From Bolinopsis microptera (lineage: Eukaryota > Ctenophora > Tentaculata > Lobata > Bolinopsidae), in NCBI RefSeq assembly GCF_026151205.1, contig NC_087075.1, positions 3,260,359 to 3,324,358 of the forward strand: a stretch of 64,000 nt of DNA. Reading direction: 5' to 3'. The position numbers and the translations under genes were made by a program. The notes under the pieces were generated by a model that saw only the letters and a program-made list of their open reading frames with translations, was not told where the DNA came from and did not search any database. Positions 1-11,482 of the stretch are shown here, piece after piece (the stretch's first letter is position 1; every line of letters begins with the position of its first letter).

Positions 1-131
1 CAGGTTTCACCAAAATTTCATTGGCCGCTAGGCCCCACTTTAAACAAATTCGTGATCAATTTAATCACGAAATATTTATATAATAAATTTATTCACGATA
101 ATCCTATACTAATAGTAATAATCCCAATAAA

Positions 132-490
132 TGTGTGTACGTGTGTACGTATGTACGTATGTACGTGTGTACGTGTGTACGTGCGTACGTGTGTACGTGC
201 GTACGTGTGTACGTTTGTACGTGTGTACGTTTGTACGTGTGTACGTGTGTACGTTTGTACGTGTGTACGTGTGTACGTGTGTACGTGTGTACGTGTGTAC
301 GTGTGTACGTGTGTACGTGTGTACGTGTGTACGCGTGTGTACGTGTGTACGTGTGTACGTGTGTACGTGTGTACGTGTGTACGTGTGTACGTGTGTACGT
401 GTGCACGTGTGTACGTGTGTACGTGTGTACGTTTGTACCTTTGTACCTTTGTACGTTTGTACGTACGTGTGTATAACTGTGTACGTGTAT
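132..490. repeat. (ACGTGTGT)n tandem repeat, alternating purine-pyrimidine
   Basis: An 8-bp unit is repeated about 40 times with few changes. Almost every base alternates purine and pyrimidine, the pattern known to favour Z-DNA. Long open frames on both strands here come only from the repeat. Confidence 0.95.
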
Positions 491-1273
491 AATTTCCGAA
501 CCGCTTAATCAAAAAAACGGTAAGAGTTATGGGACTGGTTTTTTCGGTATAGATTCGACAAAACTCTGACAAAGCCAATAAGCAAATTAAAAAAAAATCA
601 GCCGCTGGTAAGTGGTTTAATTGATGGTTTTGTATCCCAAATGTGATACTAAAGTGTCTCGCTTTTTCTCCCCCTCTCTCACACTCTCTCTCACTCTCTC
701 CCCGTTTACAGGCCTCGTGAACCCTCGTGTTGTAACCGGGCCCTGTAGATCCCTAGTCAGGGGTGTAGGAATGATTCTTTTAGAACAAATACGGAGACGC
801 AACACCGTAATAGTACGGTGATATAACATCATTTATTTTTCATTTTAAATAATATGTAGAAAGGAGCCGTTGAGTGTTGGTGCTACTGCTAATGAAAAAG
901 GTTTTGGTCAATTCGACAATTTACCAGCATAATAACACAAACAACTTTAAAAGTATAGGAACGCAAAGGTTATTGTCAAAATAAAATCGCAGAACATTAA
1001 CTTTGTGAATTTTGGAGCCGGTAGGACTTTACAATAACATATCCTGAATCTATACTAATAATCCCAATAAATCTGTGAGGTCAGCACTCAGCCCTCACAC
1101 TCTCTTCCCCCAATTACAGCTCCCTTAAATTTAATTACAACTTTGGTACAAAATTAGGTAATTTGGCAGTGAAGTAAATTTACTCTAATGCGGCCGGTTT
1201 CGACTGAGCGAGTTCATACTTTTACACCGTTTCAACTTTTGCACCGTTTATAATTTTGCACGGGTTACACTAG
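491..1273. other. Gene-free stretch
   Basis: I see no exon-like structure. A CT-rich tract lies at 660-705. The string CTATACTAATAATCCC near 1,049-1,064 resembles sequence just before the repeat at 105-131, which hints at one interspersed repeat family at both places. Confidence 0.5.
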
Positions 1274-2170
1274 TTACCTTATCGGACCTTATTTGGACGG
1301 ACATTACTTGAACGCTGGAGGCCCTAGCGTTCATTTTAATGTCCGTTCAAATAAAGTCCGTTCAATTAATGTCCGTCCAAGTTAAAGTCCGTTGAAATTT
1401 TTTCAAAATTTTTTCCATTTCGAACTTTTTACCCAGAATATGACAACTATGAGAACTTTATTGTGCCGTAAGTTAACGACGGAAAGGTTCTCCTTGGTCT
1501 GCCGGAGGCACAGAAAACTCTACTAGTATATGATGTTTTCAAGGGTCACTTGGCGGAAAAAGTCAACGAAATCATGACACTCAACAACATAGTTCATGAG
1601 CTAGTCCCCGCCAACATGACAAACTTGTTCCATGGCCTCTAGATATTACGGTAAATCGTGTTGCCAAGGACATTTTCCGACGTTTTTCTAGTTCATATTA
1701 CTGAGGGGAGGTAATGAAACAGTGCTAGGAAAGCTCCACGTGATGTTAAGGTTAACCTAAAGTTGTCTAAGATAAAACCACTTCACGCCGAATGGCTTGT
1801 AAAAGTTAACACTGAAATGCAGGACCAGGGTAGTTTGATAAAAAAGGTTTCCACAAAGCTAGAAATCACTGATGCTTGTTCAAACATGGACTATTTCATG
1901 CACGAAAACCCATTTCATGAAGATGATATGTGATATTAGACACTGATCATGTACACATATTTTAACATTTTTACTGCTTAATGACTGCTATTCTTACTTA
2001 CTGTATAAAAAATGGATTAAAAAATCATTTGCTGAAATTTAAAAAACGTCAAAAATTGAAAAAAATTCGGATTTTTGATGGTTTTAATGCCTTCGAGCGT
2101 TCATATTAATGTCCGTTCACAATTATGTCCGTTCATGTAATGTCCGTCCAAATAAGGTCCGATAAGGTAA
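1274..2170 (+). mobile_element. DNA transposon remnant with 34-bp terminal inverted repeats
   Basis: The ends match as an inverted repeat: TTACCTTATCGGACCTTATT continues for 34 identical bases at both ends. Subterminal copies of GTCCGTTCA follow. Inside is the 3' part of a DDE transposase (see the entry at 1,490-1,933). The short length for a transposase-bearing element suggests an internal deletion. No clear target-site duplication is visible. Confidence 0.85.
1490..1933 (+). pseudogene. pogo/Tigger-like DDE transposase, C-terminal remnant
   Basis: The conceptual protein reads KTLLVYDVFKGHLAEKVNE, then VPANMTNLFH, PLDITVNRVAKDIFR, and a tail ending in NMDYFMHENPFHED with a stop at 1,931-1,933. 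A catalytic Asp in an LxxYDxF context followed by an N-M-T-x-L-F-x-P-L-D block is typical of DDE_1 (pogo/Tigger) transposases. The reading frame slips once just after the LFH codons (about 1,637) and a stop lies near 1,700, so the copy is dead. The N-terminal DNA-binding part is absent. It belongs to the inverted-repeat element around it. Confidence 0.75.
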
Positions 2171-2229
2171 TCATAAAATGAACAGTAAAGTGAATGACAT
2201 TCTTCATATTTTTGCCTTTATAGTTATAT

Positions 2230-2580
2230 CCATACCGGTATCGACATTGAGTTGACAGAAAAGGCCTCGTCTGATTCTGTCGTCTTATTTTAAACTTGTT
2301 TAAAAAGAGAAGACTGAGACAGTCTCCTCTTCGTCGCCACATATAGGATAAGCAATGGTGCTTGTTTTGTGAATGGTGCGGAGTTGTTTGTTTAAGCCAC
2401 TGTGTCCCGTGATACGGTGGTAAGGTGCACTGCAGTTCTGTAATTTTGTCAAATACACTCCAAAGTGGATTCACTGGTTGTGCCAAGCTTGGCCAGTTCA
2501 TTTGCTTTTTCGTTTCCCCGAAATCCTATGTGTTAATGGATCCGAGTGAGGGAGTCATAACAATGGTGTTACTGTTGTCC
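2230..2580 (-). pseudogene. Decayed LINE RNase H / C-terminal fragment
   Basis: The reverse strand reads HIGFRGNEKANELAKLGTT in one frame, the diagnostic end of the RNase H domain of I-clade-type LINEs. A short distance on, in another frame, it reads CGDEEETVS, like the CxxC-EETxxH motif that follows in such elements. In-frame stops and frame changes show that it is a fossil. The reverse-transcriptase part is not present nearby. Confidence 0.6.
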
Positions 2581-3049
2581 AGGCAGTAGCGGTATCCGTC
2601 GTGGATAATGTTTCTTGAACCAGAAGTACGTTCAGCTGGAATGAAGGTGACTGTGGAGGTCAGGTTGCTCGATGCTTCGGTAGAGTCATCGTAACCTTAT
2701 ACTAAGGTATATATGGCCCAAGCATATGAACTTGTTATCCCAATCAGAGATATTTCTTTAAACGATGCGTGTGATACCTTATCGGACATAATTGTCACGG
2801 ACAATTTTTTCACGGACAGAATGTTTCACGGACATAATTATTCACGCTCATGGCCGCCCAAAAACTGTGAAAATATTTGGTGATTTTTTAATAGCTCAGA
2901 CTGTTTTACCCTTTTTCCGAACTCTAGAATTAATAATAAATGTGACTGCGGAGTGATTATATTATACTAATAAGCTAATATAGTAATCAGCTACACACAT
3001 ATCTAAGCATATATACTTAATATAGGGCCGCACAGTGCTCACACACACG

Positions 3050-3081
<32 letters not shown>
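3050..3081. repeat. (CA)n microsatellite
   Basis: About 15 CA dinucleotides directly precede the first direct-repeat copy in the inverted-repeat element. Confidence 0.9.
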
Positions 3082-3085
<4 letters not shown>

Positions 3086-3090
3086 ATTAA

Positions 3091-3402
3091 CTAGCAGGAA
3101 CCCGTCTCACTCTAAAGTGGTGTCAAGACTCAAGAGACTAAAATAACCATTACCTATTTAATTCAGGTTTTTGATACCACTTGGGGGTCAAAATTTTGGG
3201 CACTAAAATTCTTATTCCTTGGCCAATTTTTTATTTTTTCATGCTGATTTGGAAAGCATAAAAGCATTAGACCTAGTCAAAAAAGTTTCAATTGTATATC
3301 TTGTATGGTTTTTGCAGAAAGTCGTGTTAAAGTTGATGCCGTGGTGTCAGTAAAATGGCACGGATAATCATATAGCGTCTCGCTTTATATATAGTAAGAT
3401 GG
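3091..3402 (+). repeat. Interspersed repeat family A, copy 1
   Basis: It starts CTAGCAGGAACCCGT and ends CTTTATATATAGTAAGATGG. It matches the copy at 3,445-3,773 over its whole length with roughly 85 percent identity by eye. A reverse-strand third copy lies split at 26,721-26,753 and 27,792-27,937. Confidence 0.85.
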
Positions 3403-3444
3403 AATTATTCACGGACCTTAATAATGCTACAGACTTTATTATCA

Positions 3445-3773
3445 CTAGCAGGAACCCGTATAATATAACCCTAAACGGTGTCAAGACTCAAAATACTAAA
3501 ATAATTATTACCTATTTAATTGGCGTTTTTGACACCACTTGGGGGTACAAATTTTCGGCTCTAAAATCATTTAATTATTCCTTGGCCAATTTTTTATTTT
3601 TTCATGCTGATTTGAAGGCCATTAAAGCATTTGACCCAGCCAAAAAAGTTCCAGTTGTATATCTTTTACGGTTTATGCGGAAAGTCGCGTTAAAGTTGAT
3701 GCCGTGGTGTCAGTAAAATGGCACAGATATATATATATATATATATCGTCTCGCTTTATATATAGTAAGATGG
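3445..3773 (+). repeat. Interspersed repeat family A, copy 2
   Basis: A direct repeat of 3,091-3,402 with a short TA microsatellite near its 3' end. Shared blocks include TTGATGCCGTGGTGTCAGTA. The small open frame across it has no recognisable product. Confidence 0.85.
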
Positions 3774-3834
3774 ACATAATTATTCAATATTCAGCGTTAA
3801 CGAAATGTCCGTGATAATTATTACCGATAAGGTA

Positions 3835-5269
3835 GGATCACCTGCTGCTTCCGACTGACTCAGTGGATTTCTCTGAAATACGTGGCGTGAACCGACCCGA
3901 CGAATCACTTAATGGTTCATTAGAACTAGAAGGATAGGATCTGACCTGAGATTGGAAATATGAGTATGACAGGATTTGGTGTCGCACTACAGTTCGCTAC
4001 CTGTTCGAAAGAGGGATCGGTCTTGTCGAACTTCAGGTTTCGCACTACAGTACGTTTACCGTTGTCAGTTGTGTTGCCCCGTTTCCTGACGTAAGACTAA
4101 GATCTTTTATATTTCTTAACAAGCAGCGTAATGGACATTCCATCATTATCCGAAATAATTGTAGTAGTTGTACAGAAATAGTAATAGTATACCGGCCAAA
4201 CCTTGTTAACAAAGCCGCAGATTGTGATTAGTTTAAGTTATTAAGCCTAGATCATGATGCTGTGAGAGTTATAAGATCTCATACAAAGTTAGGATTTTTA
4301 TTTTTTGAATTTTATTTTTTGTTTTTAGATTTAAAAAAGAAAAAGCGCGTAATAGGTGTATTAGACATTTATAGGATTAGGTTTACAACCTACCATATAA
4401 AATGCTCCGGGACGCCAAAAAGCTGTATAGCCGGCGGCAAAAAGAAGGCCTGACATTTTTTTTTGTGGAACATTAAAAACACTTTAGGAGAAAACCTTTG
4501 GCTTTGGTAGGGTGTAAGCGTATCATCGACTATTCCGTCCACTTAAACGTTCGGTCGACGCGAAAAATTATTGGGGGTCGGCCTGACCTTTTAAATAAAT
4601 TTTTTTGGGACATTCGAAAAAAATGTAGTACGTGAGTGAATGTTGCACGATTTAATCCTCACACGTATGACGTACGTTTCAGATGAGACTAAATTTTTGC
4701 TATAATTATAACAAGCGCCACTGTACTTGCTCGTTATAGTCGCACTTAACCACCTAGCAAGATCTTTGGTCACTGAAGATATATTAAGTTATGTCACAAT
4801 ATTTGCTGATTTTTTCGTATAGCAAGCAACTATTGATGTTGTGACGATTCTGGTTCCGTTGTGCTTGTTAAGATAGTGTGCTTGGTCCTAGTACGTGCAC
4901 CATGAAGTTTAGTTTTCTTTCACTTTTTCAATCATTGCTGAAGAGACTAATATTGTTTTCAATTGCACTGAAGTTAACGTAGCATGCGATTGTGACGACA
5001 ACTTAATAATTTATAACTTTTTTAAGATAACAAGAGAGAGATCTAGATTTGTCTGAATTTCCATGTTGGACACCACTGTTTGGTTTGTGTTTAACAAGCT
5101 CTCTTTTTAGCTCATCCAGCAGTATTTATTGAACCGATTCAGAAGGCGACTTTCATTATTTCTCAACATTTCACATGAGAACTGAGCGCGGTGGTTTGTC
5201 GACTTCTTTTAATTTTTCATCGTTATGCTTATTATATATCACGACGCAGTAAGACTATCGGACTACGAT
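3835..5269. other. Gene-free AT-rich stretch
   Basis: No exon chain, RNA gene or clear repeat seen. Short open frames at 4,262-4,453 and on the reverse strand at 4,591-4,773 have low-complexity, AT-driven composition and no known motif. Confidence 0.5.
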
Positions 5270-5679
5270 CAGGCACATAGCCAGGATTTTTCTTTGGGGC
5301 GCAGCCCCCAGCGGGGTCCAGGGGCGGAGCACCTTGTATTGGCGGGGGGGGGGGGGGGGGGTAGGGTGTTTTAGAAGTGTTTTAGACGACATTTGGCATT
5401 AAAGAAATTTGTAGGACAGCAATAAACTGGGACTGAAAAGATTCAAGTACTCACGCGTAAATTTGGTAACTTCACAACAGCAATCTGCATTCTCCAATTG
5501 CAATCAGAATTTACGACTTATTCAGGCCTCATCGTCTTAAGATTTTGACATTTCCTACGGTTTAGGGGACAACAACAACAACAATTTATTTAACAATGAT
5601 TTAAGAAATACAAATTTAGCGATTAAGAATAACCCGGTTTGGCAATCAACAGATTCTAATGCCCTTGGCTACGTGCCTG
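5270..5679. mobile_element. hAT-like MITE
   Basis: The ends form an inverted repeat of about 13 bases: CAGGCACATAGCC on the left, GGCTACGTGCCTG on the right. The 8-bp flanks ACTACGAT and ACTAGGAA agree at 6 of 8 positions, consistent with an aged 8-bp target-site duplication as made by hAT elements. A run of about 20 G lies inside near 5,342. There is no coding capacity. Confidence 0.65.
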
Positions 5680-6600
5680 ACTAGGAAATTTTAAAATTGG
5701 TTTGAGAAACACCCACGATTGCTTTTGTTCCTGTATCTTAATAAAATAATTATCGATACTTCTTACAAAGTTACCCCCTTCTCCCTTTAGGAGCCCTGCC
5801 CTATAATCGAATGATAATTCGATGAAACTATAAATTTATAAGCTGAATACTAATTCTTCTGTTAAGATTTTCATCTTTGCTCGTATTTCACAAGCATAAA
5901 ATGTGAGTTTAGGTACAACTTTTGATTATGATGCTCATTTACAATTACATAATATACACAAATACTAAATACATAGAAAGGAGTACACTTAAACAATCGA
6001 TAAAAGTTAAGTTACAAATTACAAATCGGAAAGAAAATTGTTCAAAATAAAAATCTTAACATTTTCAATAATAAATAACATCATGGAAATAAGATGTCCT
6101 TTAGTTCCATGGCCAATTTTTCACTGTATTAATACGCTCAAAAAAATATACCCGATTTTTTGGCTCTCTCTTTTCGATTCACTGAATAAATACAGCTTAA
6201 AAAAATCGTAAACATGTTTACGATTAAATTTTTCTCACTGTATTAATACAGTGGCTGCGGTCGTAATTATCGATATTGTAATTGCATTTTGTTGTTCCGC
6301 AAGTTTTTGGGATCAACTATGTTCCGTTGTGGAATGCATTTACTCATAACATAATTACACTGATAATTACAACATGATTACGCTGCACATTTATTAACGA
6401 TTTTTTTGAGGAGCTGCAGTTGAGTCATGTTCGGGTTCCGATTTCAAGAACTATTGTTTATCAGATATCTATTTCACTGCCCTGGTTTTTGACGGGTTTA
6501 AATATTTAGGCTTAATATAACGTTTGTGAACTTTTTATAGATGATAATAGAGTCATATGGCCCATAATGTGGTGTTCACTCTAAACTCACACCTTTTTGC
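5680..6600. other. Gene-free stretch with a 22-bp palindrome
   Basis: AT-rich. A perfect 22-bp palindrome at 6,204-6,225 (AATCGTAAACA and its complement) is the only structured signal. The string AGTTCCATGGCCAATT near 6,106 recurs near 7,230 in the same orientation. Confidence 0.5.
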
Positions 6601-6840
6601 TCATGATGCTGCAGTCAAAGAGAAAGGCCTGTAGAAGGAGGCCTTTTGCCATGTGGAGGCAGTGGAGATTCAGAGAAGCTGTCAGAGAAGCTGCAACATT
6701 GCGCACTCAAAAGTTGGATGCCGACCGGAGGCCGGGGAAAGAAATTCCGGAAGACCGGTCTTAATCCGGGTCTCGGCTTAACCCTGGTCCCGGCACTTTT
6801 CTCCAGTCCAACGATGATTAAAAGAGATAAATAGAAATGA
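6601..6840 (+). other. GC-richer island, possible unassigned exon or element fragment
   Basis: This stretch is clearly richer in GC than its surroundings. After CTGCAG at about 6,609-6,614, one plus frame reads KRKACRRRPFAMWRQWRF, rich in Arg, for about 45 codons to a stop near 6,764. I do not recognise it. It could be a transposon remnant or a terminal exon. No linked exon was found. Confidence 0.25.
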
Positions 6841-9800
6841 TAAAATAAGTTAATTTACATAATAAGTTAGTAGCTACATGCTATGATAGCTGCTGGTGGC
6901 CCTAGGGGCAAATACGATGGCCGAAATTTGCACCATTGCACCTAGAGCGTTGTCTTCCTCCATTGCTCTCAACCTTTGCACTATTATCACTCTGACCAGG
7001 GGCAGGGGCAGGGGCTGGGAGGGGAGCTGGAGTTGCCAAGGACGCAACTAGTGCAGAGCTCAACTAGAAAATAGAATTGCAGGACATCGGTTGTTACACT
7101 AAGTTTGTGTATCCTTTTAAAACTCGTGTGGCCGCAGTCCTGATCTTGCCCGACACCACCAATTAATAGTAATAAGCGTATCGATTACTGCGTGCAAATT
7201 AATACGGTCATGGAACAGGTAACCCTCTAGTTCCATGGCCAATTAATACAGCGAAACATTGCATATTGAAATGTCTAATGGCATGTTGGCATGTGTAACA
7301 TGTGTAATCACATTTTCTCACCATAATGCTAACAGTCGACAAGTAGACACACTGAGATCGCACCTTCTTTAAAACTCCCCCGGTCGATCCCTTTGATGAC
7401 CATGTGTGACGCGGCTTATGTTGTTGTTGTTGTTGGATGTCCCATTTGGCACTAACGCCCTAAAACAACATCGCGTGGGGGGACTCACGTCACGTGGGGG
7501 ATTATTTATGATATTTGCTGCATGACCGACTATTTTGTCACTTTAGTTCCTTTTTTCTGTATCTCTATTCGGTTGTTATTTAACAAGCCAACTCAAGTAT
7601 AATATCCTAAAAAGTATGGCTCTATAATTAATAAGGTAGGTATAATTAACAATGAACATTGAACTTGCATTTAAAGATGAACTAGGTAGATTCTTTTGCA
7701 TGCCTATAAGTATAGCTCTCTTTTCCCACATATAGTGTCAACATACAGACTCTTGACAGTCAACAACGGTGCAGGGAGCCCTCGCAAGGTTGACAACCGG
7801 GAGAAGTTGGCACAGTACTGGGGCTCATCAGCTCCACCTTCATATTTAACATTTAGTGTGATCACAAAACTAAACTGTCCGCTCACTTAGTTGGTTAGTT
7901 GCCACACATTACCTTTGATATAGTCAGGATACTAGAATCTATCGGTACTCACTGCAACTGCCCTCTTTCACAATCCACAGCATTACCTTTGATATAGTCA
8001 GGATACTAGAAGTAGAATCGCTGTCACGTTCTAAAACTAACTAGATAGTTATCTCACCGGTCTCAAAACGTGCTGATTTCACTTGTAAAGCAGCTTTGTT
8101 GACAAATAGCCTGATAACGTGACAAATAGAGCTAGTTCACCGGTTCACGTGGTCCTGTTGATATCTAGGACACTGATCACCATCAAGCAGTATAGCAGTA
8201 TCCTTGTCGAGCCCTTCTCTAAACATTATAACATTGTTATGCTTGTGAACTCTCTCTGATCCTCCCCGCTACCTAGGTCACGTGCCCTGCTGACAAAGCC
8301 TCATCGTCACGGTAACTGCACAATGAAGTGATTAGGTGAACAAACAGCATTGTTTATCTAACAGCTCAACAGTCAACAAGCATATCTAGTGCTGACAAAG
8401 TTTCTAGTGCATTCCACATTTTAGGATACGAGAGTCTGGTCACATGGAGCCTAGGTTGGAGTGTCGTGCTGCATGTTTCTTAGCAAACTACCAGAGCGGC
8501 AAGTTTTTGTAAGAGTCAAACTTGAAGTGTTCAGGTCAAGGTGACGGTTGGTTGATCTAGCAATTTGACAGGGTTGTTGTAGATTGTGAGACCGGGAATT
8601 TTTAAGGGAACCCTGGCGCTGTGACGCATGAAGTTTTGCTTTTTTAATCGCGTTTGTAAAGTTCATGTACAAATTGACAAACAATAGATATTCATTTGAT
8701 TGTAGACGTTGGTAATTTTTTAGCTAGTTTGATGGGAGACGTTTTCATAATTTTACCAGACTTCATGTTTTCCTATTTTAGGACTACTACTAATACTATT
8801 AGGTCGGAACTAAGTCCGATCTAGGCCAGCTAACCCCCTCCACATATCCCTATCCCGCTTCAGGGTTCACAGTTCCTCTTTATAGTTTTCCAAATTTCCT
8901 TCAGTAGGTAACATAGACATTTATTTTTGTCTCAGTGTTCAAGTAGGCGGCTTAAAACGCCCAGTTTAACTAAATTGCTCTTATACTGAAGATATCATCA
9001 TTTGTTAAAATTCATCAAACCGCTGCTGGTCGAAGATGTGATAACTATTTTTGATTCGTAGATACCACATTCATAGATATTATCTTAAAGCTAGACGGTC
9101 GGAACAAGCAGCTCTACTGATCACTTCGTACGTGAGGACCATGTGGTGTCCACTGTGACGTCCCGATTTGGATACAGTCTCTGTGACTCTTCTTGTAAGC
9201 AACTCGGCCACTCACAATGAGAAACTGGATCCACATTTGCGGACACTACTTTTTCGTCGCCCCCTCAGCTGGTGCCTGCTACGTCACTCTCTGTAAGGCC
9301 TGCATGTTCCGCACGTTTTTAACAGTTCTCACATCATTTTTGTCAGTTAAATCCAAACTCCTTCTCAAGTAATAATGACGCTTTTTAAAAATTCCATTCA
9401 CCGAGTCTAGCTCTTCCTCTGTGACGTTGCTTGATTGCACGTTCGCTCCGAGATTTAAAGCTTTTAAACTGGTTTGATAGCCAACTGAAAATGATAAGTT
9501 GTGGTTTTTAAAAAGCCAATATAGGAGAGAGGTTGGAGTTAACGAAATTGCGTTTTATATCCATCATATTTTTCAACATGTTTGCTCTACGTTTGGTCAC
9601 ATATGTTTGCTTTTCCAGTATCGAATTATTGAAATGTGCTGGATGGAGCTCTTTTTAATTTGAATTATTTGCCTCCACACCCAATTAATTTCGTTCCTAA
9701 GTTGTCAAAAAGTGCCAATTTATACCCGACGGTAGCACTATATCACGATTGCGTCCGTTACTATTCTTGGTTTCCGGCTTAACTTGCACAACATTAATCT

Positions 9801-11415
9801 TCATACGGTTTGTAATGAAATCAGCAACTAAAAATTATTATATTAAATCAGAATGCAAAGTGAGTGAAATATTGAAAATATTTTCCTTCCTCCTGATTGA
9901 ACAAATTCTACAAATTGAAATGGTCATCTTGATCTATCACGACGCTCATCTTTTAGATTTATTTTCCTGATTTTGTGTTTTTAAGGCTCCGCTTCCATTC
10001 AAAGACTGAAGCAAGGTATTTGAAATGAAATAAAATAAAATAAAGCATTTAACTACTTTCTTCAAGTTCTCTGCCGTGAAGGTGGAGGCAGAGCTGGGCC
10101 CTGGGGGAATGTTTGACACAGCATGCAGCACTGTAAGACTTAATCTCAGCTTGAACAGTATTTTCTACAGCGGTTTTAACAGTTCTCTGGACTGAGAATC
10201 CAATATAATTATCAATATCATCAATAAGTTTTCACAATTTTTAGTAATTGTGCGTGTCGAACTACAGTGCATCTCAAAAAAGTTACTTGTTAGATCTACC
10301 TAGCTACAGTCCGGTCAAACACTACTAGCTTCATTTCTTGCTAAAAAATTACTGTGAACCAGCCCATCTTTATGCCTTTTTATTATATTATTATTAAATG
10401 GTGTTAAAATATTTTCCTGACTGGATATTCTCGCAGGTCATAGCTACATTCATTACCTAAACCTTAAAGAAAACAACCGTGAAATTGTTGCTTATATGAC
10501 AACACAGTGCCACTTTCATCCTTCCGCTTAAAATTTACAATCAGTACCATTCTTAGCCACCATTTGACGTATTATAAATATATGTCCCGCTTTTAAATAT
10601 TTTCTGTTTAAACCTATTAGATATTTAAAATTTATAAATTTAGATATATTCTATATTTAAAATCATACGTTTTAATATGTTAGACACAAGTCACAGGAGG
10701 GCCGCTAAAGTGTAGGTATATGGTAGCTTAGAACCGTCGTGCCTAGCTGCCTACATACGTGCCTGCGCGCACAAATGTCGCATACTTTCCTAATATAAGT
10801 ATAACTGCGCAAAGTTATTTGGGAGATATTCTGAATTATATTATTATTGGCGCTTGGCGCAGAACTGATCAAGTAAATCATTAATTTCACCATGCATGTA
10901 GGTATTCCACTAGGCAGTAATTGTTTATCATACATTCTCTACGTTATAGAAGAAAAATTTCGGAAGATATAAAATGACGGCAGCTCTTATCCTTCCACAA
11001 AGTCGGAATATTGATCTATTGCATGTCAATCAATTGTATCTGTCCATCGCTCTTATCAATCATTGGACCCGTTCTTTAGGAGTACCAGTACAATATTAAT
11101 AATGCAGCTTCTTTCCTGTCACGTGATTGGTTCGTATCGTGCTTGCTATTAAGCAGCACCAGTTGAGCTTGTGAAACATTCTGTGAAGCTTGAAGTTGAA
11201 CGTTTTTAAAAATAATTTGATTGCTTTTATCTTCCGATATTCGTTCGAGTTTGCCGCTATACATTTAGTTTGTGATTCAAATCCGTTTATTAATATTATA
11301 ATCTGAATTAAACTTGTTATCTGTTAGATTTTGATATTTCAAACTTGTTTTAAAAAACTGTAAAATAAGCTTCTTCATAGATAAGATTAGTGGAAAAGAA
11401 ACTTTTCGGAATTAA
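6841..11415. other. Gene-free stretch upstream of the IgSF gene
   Basis: No exon chain or RNA gene seen. A 31-bp direct repeat (CATTACCTTTGATATAGTCA and onward) lies at 7,907-7,937 and 7,981-8,011. The final few hundred bases before 11,416 must include the promoter and 5' UTR of the large gene, but no TATA box or initiator can be assigned with confidence. Confidence 0.5.
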
Positions 11416-11482
11416 ATGAGGATCTATATCCTGCTGACTTTATTGGGAACACTCGCCAAAGAATCGACGTCCTTTAGTATTA
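11416..11482 (+). CDS. Exon 1: start codon and signal peptide
   Basis: The ATG at 11,416 opens MRIYILLTLLGTLAKESTSF, a short basic start followed by a Leu-rich core and small residues, as in a secretory signal peptide. The exon ends in phase 1 before GTAAGTG. This is the only upstream ATG exon that joins in frame to exon 2, which fixes the start. The protein should enter the secretory pathway. Confidence 0.8.

Larger units (their letters stand above)
2775..3834. mobile_element. Non-autonomous terminal-inverted-repeat element
   Basis: The left end starts TACCTTATCGGACATAATTG. The right end gives TACCTTATCGGTAATAATTA on the opposite strand, and both continue into TCACGGACA. The first 13 bases match the ends of the neighbour at 1,274-2,170, so the two may belong to related families. 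No transposase is visible. It encloses a CA repeat and two direct copies of an interspersed repeat. Confidence 0.75.

Noticed and set aside
52-578. Open frames rich in Val-Cys-Thr or Thr-His on both strands
   Set aside because: They are translations of the 8-bp repeat and have no codon or splice evidence.
9946-10131. Reverse-strand 61-codon open frame
   Set aside because: No recognisable motif; overlaps an A-rich AAATAAAATAA tract.
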